From Pseudomonadota bacterium (GTDB lineage Bacteria > Pseudomonadota > Gammaproteobacteria > Xanthomonadales > Rhodanobacteraceae), in NCBI GenBank assembly GCA_021783385.1, contig JAJXTX010000115.1, positions 1 through 7,857 on the forward strand: a DNA stretch of 7,857 nucleotides. The letters are read 5' to 3'. Below the pieces are notes generated by a model, which saw nothing but the letters and a program-made list of their open reading frames with translations, was not told the origin of the DNA and made no database searches. The position numbers and the translations under genes are program-made. This document shows positions 1-6,700 of this stretch, piece after piece (within the stretch, counting starts at the first letter, position 1; every line of letters starts with the position of its first letter).

Positions 1-512
1 ACGAGTCCAGTCACGGCTTCGACGACCAGGGCAGCCAGTTCGACGGCGACGGCAACAAGGTCAACTGGTGGACCAAGCAGGACAAGCAGCAGTTCGACGC
101 GCGCACCGCCAAGCTGGTGCAGCAGTTCGACGCCTACACGCCGATCAAGGACAAGCCCGACCTGCACGTCAATGGCAAGCTCACCCTGGGCGAGAACATC
201 GCCGACCTGGGCGGCCTCAACGTCGCCTACGACGCGCTGCAGACCGCGCTGAAGAAGAACCCGGCCGAGGCCTCGGAAAAAATCGGCGGCTACACCGAGG
301 ACCAGCGCTTCTTCCTCAACTGGGCGCGCGTGTGGCGCGGCAGCATGCGCGAGAAATCCGCCATCCTGCGGCTCAACGTCGATCCGCACGCGCCGATGGC
401 GCTGCGCGCGATCGGCGCGCCGTCCAACATGCCGGCCTTCGCCAGCGCATTCCAGTGCAAGGCCGGTGACGCGATGGTGCGTCCCGCCGACAAGCAGGTG
501 AAGATCTGGTAA
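1..512 (+). CDS. M13 family zinc metallopeptidase (neprilysin/PepO-like), C-terminal part
   Basis: This is the 3' end of a secreted or periplasmic M13 endopeptidase that cuts oligopeptides; 169 residues remain, reading from base 3, and the 5' part lies outside the window. The window opens inside the zinc motif: the first residues read ESSHGFDDQGSQFD, so the E and second H of HExxH are present and the first H lies just upstream. The third zinc ligand is the Glu of GENIADLGG (codon 192-194), followed by the ExxxD aspartate. Further M13 hallmarks are the RFFLNWARVWR segment and the HAP...R..G..SN...F...F.C block near the end. The protein ends in VKIW, where many relatives end CxxW, so the usual last cysteine is missing. 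It stops with TAA and is followed by its own terminator, so it is a separate unit from the pilus genes. Family assignment is secure; the substrate cannot be read from sequence. Confidence 0.93.
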   Translation, partial: ESSHGFDDQGSQFDGDGNKVNWWTKQDKQQFDARTAKLVQQFDAYTPIKDKPDLHVNGKLTLGENIADLGGLNVAYDALQTALKKNPAEASEKIGGYTEDQRFFLNWARVWRGSMREKSAILRLNVDPHAPMALRAIGAPSNMPAFASAFQCKAGDAMVRPADKQVKIW

Positions 513-529
513 CCCGCAGCGATTGAAAG

Positions 530-546
530 CCGCGCCTTCCGCGCGG
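530..546 (+). other. Small GC hairpin between the peptidase gene and its terminator
   Basis: CCGCGC (530-535) pairs with GCGCGG (541-546) around a 5-base loop, and the stem can extend to 528-548 with one wobble pair. It sits 10 bases before the main terminator hairpin. It has no T-run of its own, so it probably folds as an RNA 3'-end structure or assists the terminator that follows. Confidence 0.4.
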
Positions 547-556
547 TTCCCGGCAC

Positions 557-589
557 AAGGCCCCGCATGCCCATGCGGGGCCTTTTTTT
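557..589 (+). terminator. Rho-independent terminator of the M13 peptidase gene
   Basis: A perfect 12-bp stem is formed by AAGGCCCCGCAT (557-568) and ATGCGGGGCCTT (573-584), with a GCCC tetraloop and a run of seven T (583-589). It lies 45 bases after the peptidase stop codon. It is the strongest terminator in the window and insulates the pilus operon from upstream transcription. Confidence 0.95.
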
Positions 590-665
590 GGCAAACACCT
601 CGCCGCTGCCACCGGCGTCACCGAGGTCGCAGTCCGGGCCATGCGAAGACCAGGGCAGGCCGGCC

Positions 666-700
666 CTGCCGCTTGTCGGGGGATTGCTACCGCTCGTCGG
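666..700 (+). promoter_or_regulatory. Tandem 14-bp direct repeat, candidate LytTR/AlgR-type operator upstream of fimT
   Basis: The two copies are CTGCCGCTTGTCGG (666-679) and CTACCGCTCGTCGG (687-700). They match at 12 of 14 positions and start exactly 21 bp apart, which is two helical turns. The core 9-mers CCGCTTGTC and CCGCTCGTC differ by one or two bases from the CCGTTCGTC core described for Pseudomonas AlgR. LytTR-domain regulators typically bind paired direct repeats about 21 bp apart. The second copy ends 63 bases before the fimT start. In P. aeruginosa, AlgR activates the equivalent fimU-pilVWXY1Y2E operon. The repeat is seen directly; its binding protein is inferred. Confidence 0.5.
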
Positions 701-751
701 CTGGGGGCTTGCCCGTGGGCGACAACCGGGCCAAGGTCAGGCTAGGGCATC

Positions 752-757
752 AGGGGA
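752..757 (+). promoter_or_regulatory. Ribosome binding site of fimT
   Basis: AGGGGA lies 6 bases before the ATG at 764. It supports that start although it gives an unusually long 32-residue leader; no other ATG or good start exists in frame before the pilin motif. Confidence 0.7.
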
Positions 758-763
758 CATTCC

Positions 764-1378
764 ATGCAGGTTCTCACGCATCGGCGGCCGACACCGCTGC
801 CGGCAACCACCACGCCGCAGCGGTCAGGCCGGCGCGCAGCCCAGGCGCGCGCCCGCGGCTTCACCCTGATCGAGCTGATGATCACCCTCGCCGTGGCGGT
901 GATCCTGCTGGTGATCGCCGTGCCCAGTTTCCGCACCATGACGATCTCCAACCGGCTCACCACCACCGCCAACGACGTCGTCGGCGCGCTGAACATCGCG
1001 CGCATGGAAGCCATCAAGCGCAATGCCAGCGTCCAGTTCTGCAGCAACAATGCCAGCCTCAATACCAGCGACCCGCTGGGCACCGCCTGCGGCACCGCGG
1101 CCGGCGCAGTCGAGACCTTGGTCGGATCCCCGGCGGTGGCCAGCTCGGTGGGCGCTGCCACCATCGGCATCGTCACGCCGCTGCAATTGAGCGGCGACAT
1201 GGCGGCGGTGCGCTTCGGCAGCCAGGGACTGGGCTATCTGCCGAACACCACGACTGTATTCACCGGCACGGTGGCGAACATCTGCAGCAGCGCGATCAGC
1301 AGCAACAACCATCGCGTGGTCACCCTCACGGCCGGCTCGATCGTCCAGACCACTTCCAGCACGGGGACCTGCCCATGA
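764..1378 (+). CDS. fimT: GspH/FimT-family minor pilin (FimU-like)
   Basis: This is a 204-residue type IV prepilin, the first gene of the minor pilin operon and the positional equivalent of P. aeruginosa FimU. It should be cut and N-methylated by PilD and join the priming/tip complex that starts pilus assembly and connects the tip to the major pilin shaft. The class III signal reads RG/FTLIELM, with cleavage after Gly32 and the conserved Glu5 of the mature protein present (residue 37). The hydrophobic N-terminal helix spans about residues 33-55, followed by NDVVGALNIARMEAIKRN, the conserved FimT/GspH 'ARxEAIKRN' helix. The C-terminal globular domain contains paired cysteines, including one near the end. 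The leader is long and rich in Arg, Pro and Thr. The start is supported by AGGGGA six bases upstream. The stop overlaps the pilV start (ATGA at 1375-1378), implying translational coupling. FimT and FimU are hard to separate by eye. Confidence 0.92.
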   Translation: MQVLTHRRPTPLPATTTPQRSGRRAAQARARGFTLIELMITLAVAVILLVIAVPSFRTMTISNRLTTTANDVVGALNIARMEAIKRNASVQFCSNNASLNTSDPLGTACGTAAGAVETLVGSPAVASSVGAATIGIVTPLQLSGDMAAVRFGSQGLGYLPNTTTVFTGTVANICSSAISSNNHRVVTLTAGSIVQTTSSTGTCP

Positions 1379-1896
1379 CCCCCAACCGCCCCCTTGCAAT
1401 TACCGCGCATGCTTCGGCCCGCACGCAGCATGTGGCGCCTCCCGGCGCACACCATCATCAATCCGGCGTCGGCCTGATCGAGGTGCTGATCGCGGTGCTG
1501 GTGCTGTCGATCGCCTTCCTGGGCATCGCGGCGCTGCAGGCGATGTCGCTGTCCACCAGCAACAGCTCGATGGCCCGCAGCCTGGCCACGATCGCCAGCT
1601 ACTCGATCCTGGACGCGATGCGCGCCGACGTGGTCAATGCCCGCGCCGGCACCTACAACACGACCGCACCGATCCAGGCCAGCGCCTGCCCCGCGGCGGG
1701 CACCACGCTGCAAAGCTGGCAGGTCAACCAGTGGTGCCAGCAACTGGGGCAGATATCCGGCGCGGTGGCCACCACCACCGGGGCCATCAACTGCCCGGCC
1801 AGCGGCGACTGCACCATCACCGTGACCTTTGACGACAGCCGCGCCGGTGTGGGCGGCAGCAGCACCCAGCAGATCATCACCAAGGGCACGCCATGA
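1375..1896 (+). CDS. pilV: Type IV pilus minor pilin PilV
   Basis: This 173-residue prepilin is part of the minor pilin (PilVWX-FimT-PilE) complex at the pilus tip. The PilD site is SG/VGLIEVLIAVLVLSIAFLG, cut after Gly31. Glu5 is kept, and the first mature residue is Val rather than Phe, with Gly second, as often seen in PilV. The segment that follows (about residues 32-55, then ALQAMSLSTSNSSMARSLA...) fits the PilV 'G..A.Q......N..A..RS.A' pattern. Four cysteines in the C-terminal half (ACPAAG, QWCQQ, NCPAS, DCTI) could form disulfides that stabilise the head domain. The ATG overlaps the fimT stop by four bases, and GGGGA (1363-1367) lies seven bases upstream as a ribosome site. Its own stop overlaps the pilW start in another ATGA. 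A much longer open frame runs through this region from 523, but only this part looks like protein. Confidence 0.92.
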   Translation: MTPNRPLAITAHASARTQHVAPPGAHHHQSGVGLIEVLIAVLVLSIAFLGIAALQAMSLSTSNSSMARSLATIASYSILDAMRADVVNARAGTYNTTAPIQASACPAAGTTLQSWQVNQWCQQLGQISGAVATTTGAINCPASGDCTITVTFDDSRAGVGGSSTQQIITKGTP

Positions 1897-2939
1897 GCCG
1901 CCGCATGAGCACGCGCCACCACGCTGCCCCGGAATCCCTGCGCGCATCGTCGGGCTTTACCCTGATCGAGCTGATGGTTGCGCTGGTGCTGGGCCTGATC
2001 GTGATCGCCGGGGTGATCAGCGTGTTCCTGGCCAACCAGCAGGTCTACCGCACCAACCAGGCCATCGGCGACGTGCAGGACGGCTCGCGCATCGCCTTCG
2101 AGCTGATGGCGCACGACATCCGCGGCGCGGGCCTCACCGGCTGCAGCAACAACGGGCTGGTGTCCAACGTGCTCAACAACGGCCCGACTGCCGGCGGTAC
2201 CGTCTGGTGGGCCGACATGGCCAACGCCGTGCATGGCTACAACACCACCCAGGTCGATCCGGCGATCGCCTTCGGCACCACCTCATCGCCGCAGACGCGG
2301 GTCAGCGGAACGCCCTCGCTGCAGCTGATTGGCGCAGCCGACCTTGGCCTGAGCGTGTTGCAGACGATCAATGCGGCGAACTTCAAGATCAATGGCACCA
2401 GTACGCAGATCCAGCCCGGCGATGTGGCAATCGTATGCGATCCCTCCTATGCGGCGATCTTCCAGATCACCGATTACCAGAACAACAACACCGTGGTGCA
2501 CAACTCCGGGGTCGGCGTCGCCACCCCAGGCAACTGCTCCAAGGGCCTGGGTTACCCGCCGGTGTGCACCTCCAACGGCACCTACTACCCTTACGGGCCG
2601 AATTCGCAGCTGGCCAAGCTCACCGCGGCCGACTGGTTCATCGGCACCAACCCCGTAGGCGGCCGATCGCTGTACCGCTCGGATCTGGAGAATGTGGCGG
2701 GCACGCCGACGCCTGTGCCACAGGAGATGGTGCGCGATGTCACCGGCATGAGCATCCTCTATCACCAGCCGCCGCAAACCACGTTCGTGACGGCCTCGGC
2801 GATCACCAACTGGGCGGTGGTCGACGCCGTGCAGGTCAGCCTGACCGTGGCCAGCACCGACAAGCGGGCCGGCACCAATGTACAGGCGATCACGCGCACG
2901 TTTTCAGCCACCACCACCGTGCGCAACCGGGTGCATTGA
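1893..2939 (+). CDS. pilW: Type IV pilus minor pilin PilW
   Basis: At 348 residues this is the usual large PilW type. It is expected to link the minor pilin complex and to help hold PilY1 at the tip with PilV and PilX. The prepilin site is SG/FTLIELMVALVLGLIVIAG, cut after Gly21, with Glu5 present. It is followed by the PilW-typical stretch VFLANQQVYRTNQAIGDVQDGSRIAFELMAHDIRGAGLTGC. Other PilW-style features are the CDPSYAAIFQIT strand and paired cysteines around residues 215-230. AAGGG (1882-1886) provides a ribosome site six bases before the ATG at 1893, which overlaps the pilV stop. A second ATG at 1905 is possible but would sit only 9 bases after the first start codon, without a better ribosome site. 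The next gene begins one base after the TGA. Confidence 0.92.
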   Translation: MSRRMSTRHHAAPESLRASSGFTLIELMVALVLGLIVIAGVISVFLANQQVYRTNQAIGDVQDGSRIAFELMAHDIRGAGLTGCSNNGLVSNVLNNGPTAGGTVWWADMANAVHGYNTTQVDPAIAFGTTSSPQTRVSGTPSLQLIGAADLGLSVLQTINAANFKINGTSTQIQPGDVAIVCDPSYAAIFQITDYQNNNTVVHNSGVGVATPGNCSKGLGYPPVCTSNGTYYPYGPNSQLAKLTAADWFIGTNPVGGRSLYRSDLENVAGTPTPVPQEMVRDVTGMSILYHQPPQTTFVTASAITNWAVVDAVQVSLTVASTDKRAGTNVQAITRTFSATTTVRNRVH

Positions 2940-2940
2940 G

Positions 2941-3564
2941 ATGACTCATACTTTCCAAGCCCATAGCACATCGTCCCGGCGCGGTCTGTCGCCGCGCCCG
3001 GCCAGCCAGCGCGGCGTGGCGCTGGTGGTGGCGCTGATCCTGCTGATCGTGATCACGCTGGTGGGGCTGGCCGCCGTGCGCGGCACCATCATGCAGCAGA
3101 AGATGACCGCCAATTTCTACGATCGGGAAATCGCCTTCCAGGCCACCGAGGCCGCCCTGCGGCAGGCCGAGGCGCTGGTGCAGGTGACACCGGTGGTGCC
3201 AAGCGCGACCACTCCGGTCACCCTGGGCTTCGACTGTCGGGCGCCCAACGGCAGCATCGGCAACAACTGCCTGCCCGATCCGTTCAACGATCCCGTCGTT
3301 CCGGCGACCCAGATAAAGACCATCGCGTCGTCGTCGTTCAATGCGGGCAGCCTCTCCGCCACGCAGCCACAGTACATCATCGAGTACATGGGCAATTTCC
3401 AGATTCCCTCACCTACTGTGAAGCAGCTTTCCAACTGCTCCGGTTATGCACCGTGCGGCAACAACAACACGGCGGACTTCTATCGCATCACGGCCCGCAG
3501 CGGCGATCCGGCGCTGGTGCAGGGTCGCGCCGCCGTCGAACTGCAGACGATGTACCGACGATAA
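2941..3564 (+). CDS. pilX: Type IV pilus minor pilin PilX
   Basis: This 207-residue protein resembles GspK-like PilX pseudopilins, thought to sit near the very tip beneath PilY1. The N-terminus reads QRG/VALVVALILLIVITLVGLAAVRGT, with predicted PilD cleavage after Gly25. Residue 5 of the mature protein is Val30 rather than Glu, so it lacks the charge that registers ordinary pilins in the fibre. The following QQKMTANFYDREIAFQATEAALRQAE is the diagnostic PilX helix. The head domain carries cysteines at FDCRAP, NNCLPD, SNCSGY and APCGNN, which could pair, and ends with the family-like YRITARS...A.VELQTMYRR. The ATG is one base after the pilW TGA and has only a weak ribosome site (CGGGTG), so it probably depends on translational coupling. 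The reading frame continues open upstream inside pilW, but no better start was seen there. Confidence 0.9.
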   Translation: MTHTFQAHSTSSRRGLSPRPASQRGVALVVALILLIVITLVGLAAVRGTIMQQKMTANFYDREIAFQATEAALRQAEALVQVTPVVPSATTPVTLGFDCRAPNGSIGNNCLPDPFNDPVVPATQIKTIASSSFNAGSLSATQPQYIIEYMGNFQIPSPTVKQLSNCSGYAPCGNNNTADFYRITARSGDPALVQGRAAVELQTMYRR

Positions 3565-3743
3565 GGCTGGCGGTCGGGTGGCTGGTGGATGCCGTTGCTC
3601 CATGGCCACACCCGCCGGCAGTCGGCGTATCGGCGGCAAATACATGCCCGTGGACTGCGTGCTCCCGCAAGCTCCACCAGCACACAAGCGTTGCACAGGC
3701 GAGCGTTGACCCGCTCAGGCCAGAGACCATGGGGAACAACATC
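3565..3743. other. 179-base spacer between pilX and pilY1, no gene seen
   Basis: All earlier genes of the cluster overlap or are one base apart, so this gap stands out. I see no credible coding sequence: the pilY1 frame happens to stay open through it, but the encoded residues lack any pilus-like features and precede a good signal peptide. It holds a possible CCGCCG/CGGCGG stem, a long-range CTGGTGG (3582-3588)/CCACCAG (3674-3680) pairing, and a short direct repeat AGCGTTG (3687-3693 and 3702-3708). TTGACC at 3706-3711 resembles a -35 box, but no -10 box follows at the right distance. No convincing terminator or promoter was found. Confidence 0.6.
3731..3736 (+). promoter_or_regulatory. Ribosome binding site that places the pilY1 start at 3744
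   Basis: GGGGAA lies seven bases before the ATG at 3744. The in-frame ATG at 3729 overlaps this element and has no comparable site upstream. Starting at 3744 also gives a compact signal peptide (MSTKHTK then a hydrophobic core). Confidence 0.65.
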
Positions 3744-6700
3744 ATGTCCACCAAACATACCAAGCTGATATCGCTGCTGGCAGGGCTGCTGTTTGCCTGC
3801 TCGGCATCTGCGGTCACCACCTACACGGACAATTTCTCCGGCGCCAGCAGCAACCTGAACTGGCTGCATCTGGATGACGCCTGCCTCACGGCGGGGAACG
3901 GTGCGGGGTCCATCCCTGCATGCGTGACGCCGAAGGACGCTGTGGGTTCAGGGGCGCTTCGCCTGACGCCGGCCACCAACGGCCAGACGGGCGCGATCCT
4001 GTCCAATTTTACTTTCCCCCTGAGCCAGGGCATGCAGGTCACCTTCACCACCTATACCTACGGTGGCGACAGCGGCGGCCAGGCACGTAATGGCGCGGAC
4101 GGCATTGCCTTCATGCTGACCGACGGCAGCAAGCCCGCCCCCACCACGGCCGGCGCGCTCGGTGGCAGCCTGGGTTACAGCTGCTCCAACGTCAACGCCA
4201 AGTACCAGGGCATGGCCAATGCCTACCTCGGACTGGGTATCGACGAGTACGGCAATTTCCTCAACAGCGGCGACAACACCAATACCGGCATCTACAACTC
4301 CAACTACAGCCCGGGCGTGACCACCTATGGCACCAACTCGTATGCCAGCAACAGCTACTACCAGCCCGAGCGCATCGGTCTGCGCGGCGCCGGCAACACC
4401 ACCTGGGCATGGCTGCAATCGCAGAATCCCACCTACTACAGCGGCAGCACGCCCAGTGCGAGCAAGGTCCAGGCGGCCTGCAGATCGGGCCAGTATGTAA
4501 GCGGCACCAATGATGACGGCAACAACACCTACAGCAGCATTCCCTACAACTACAAGGCCATACCTGGCGGCTATCGGGTGTTGCCGGACAACACCAAGAT
4601 CGCCAACGAGACTGCAAAGACCCGCACGGCAGCGCAGCCCATCACCTACAAGCTGACCCTGTCCCCGACCGGGCTGCTGAACTTTTCCTACAGCTACAAC
4701 AACGGCGCCTTTCAGCCTGTCCTGACCAACAGCCTGATCACCAACTCCAACGGCCCCTTGCCGCCCTCGTTCCGGTTCGGCTTCTCGGCCGGCACCGGCG
4801 GCAGCAACAACGTGCATGAAATCACCTGCTTCCAGGCATCCCCGCTGCAGTCCAACAGCAGCGCGGGCACCAACACCATCCAGTCGGGGCAATACCGAAC
4901 CAGCACGCAGATCTACCTGGCCTCCTACAGCACCGACAACTGGCTGGGCTCACTGACGGCCACCTCGCTGGTCGTCTCCAACAACGCCCTGGCCGTCAAC
5001 ACGGCCGCCAACTGGGATGCCAAATGCGTGCTTACCGGCGGGGTGTGCGCCGCGATGGGCACTGATGCGAGTGGCAACCCCATCAGCGTTGCGGTGCAGG
5101 GCCCGAGCGCGCGCACGCTGATGACCTCGGCCAGCGGAAGCCTGAAAGGTCAGGCGTTCGAGTGGACCAGCCTGAGCAGCGCCCAGCAGACCGTGCTCAA
5201 TGGTCTGGACAACCTCGGCCAGCAGCGCGTTGACTGGCTGCGCGGTGGCCGCACCAACGAGCAGCTGCAGTCACCTCCCGGCAATCTGCGTGCCCGCACA
5301 TCCGTGCTGGGCGACATCATTGACTCCAGCCCGACCTGGGTCGGCGCGCCGTACACCGGAACCTATCCCGACGCCTTCAGCGATGCGCTCTACGGAAACT
5401 CGGCCACGCTGCCGGAAAACAACGCCTCGGCCATGACCTACGGCACCTTCGTCAGCAATAACGCCACGCGCCTGAACGTGGTCTACGTGGGCAGCAATGA
5501 CGGCTTCCTGCATGCCTTCGAGGCAGGCGCCTACGACAGTTCCGGCAACTACGTCAGCACCAACAACGACGGCAAGGAAGTGCTCGGCTTCATGCCGGCC
5601 GACGTGCTGGCCAACGGCGGCATGCTGAATCTCACCAACCCCAACTACGTGCACCAGTATTTCGTGGATGCCACGCCGGTCGCCAGCGACCTGTTTTACG
5701 GCAATGCGTGGCACACCTGGCTGGTCGGCGGGGTGGGTACCGGCGGCTCCGAGATTTACGCGCTGGACATCACCGACCCCACCCAGTTCACGGAGACGAA
5801 TGCCTCCTCGGTGGTCATCGGTGACTGGGACAACAAAACCGCTGGACTGTCCCATCTGGGCCAGACCGTCGGCACGCCGATCGTGGCTCGCCTGCACAAT
5901 GGGCAGTGGGCGATCATTTTCGGCAACGGGCTCAACGGCACGCAGAGTGCGGGGGTCTACATCGGCCTGGTCGACTCGACCACCGGCGCAGTCAGCTTCC
6001 AGTTCCTGGATACCGGTGTGGGCTCTTCGTCCAGCCCCGATGGCATTGCCTACGTCACCTCGGCCGATCTGGACGGCGACCACATCGCGGATTACCTGTA
6101 TGCGGGCGACACCCAGGGCAACATGTGGCGGTTCAACCTGACCGACAAGAATCCCGCCAGGTGGGCCGTGTCCAAATTCGGCAACAGTTCGGCCACGCCG
6201 CTGTACGTGGCCAGGGACGGCAGCGGGAACCGGCAGCCGATAACGACGGCGCCCTCGATTGCCGCCGTAGTCACCGGTGGCGCCACGCGGGTCATGGTGA
6301 TGTTCGGCACCGGCAACAAGACTCCGTTCACCAGCATCAGCGGAGATGTCTACGCCACCGGCACGCAGACGTTCTACGGCATCTGGGATTGGGACATGTC
6401 CGGCTGGAACGGGGTCGCGAATGCCAGCTCGCAATATGCCAGCCTCACCGGCCCGCAGGCGGTGACCCGCAGCCAGCTGCTGCAGCAGACCGTCGTGTCG
6501 ACCACCATCAGCGGTTCCACCGGTTATCGCTATCTGAGCACCAGCAACAAGGTGTGCTGGCAGGGCAGCACTGCATGCGCGTCGAACAACAATCAGTATG
6601 GCTGGCTGTTCGACCTGCCGGTCACGCAGGAGCAGATCATCTACAACCCGGTGATCATCAACGGTGCCGTGGTGGTGAGCACGGCCATCCCGCCGGCCAT

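Noticed and set aside
588..604. Sigma-54-like sequence TTGGCAAACACCTCGCC (GG-N10-GC) upstream of fimT
   Set aside because: It overlaps the T-run of the upstream terminator, would start transcription before the direct repeat, and its -12 half is imperfect. GG-N10-GC arises often by chance in GC-rich DNA.
640..763. Small ORF starting at ATG 640 in the regulatory gap
   Set aside because: About 34 codons with no ribosome site, and it overlaps the direct repeat; looks accidental.
590..763. c-di-GMP riboswitch in the pilus operon leader
   Set aside because: I looked because such riboswitches can sit before pilus genes, but none of the conserved GEMM core sequence is present.
523..1374. Long open frame running upstream in the pilV frame
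   Set aside because: It crosses the terminator and lies out of frame with the well-supported fimT. Its translation has the His/Arg/Pro-rich look of a shadow frame.
3568..3583. GG-N10-GC pattern in the pilX-pilY1 gap
   Set aside because: The -12 half is TGGC rather than TTGC in a G-rich run; no other promoter evidence.
3706..3711. TTGACC as a -35 box for a pilY1 promoter
   Set aside because: No A/T-rich -10 sequence lies 16-18 bases downstream, where the ribosome site and start codon already begin.
3453..3743. In-frame N-terminal extension of pilY1
   Set aside because: It would overlap pilX out of frame and bury the signal peptide about 97 residues inside the protein; the ribosome site supports 3744.
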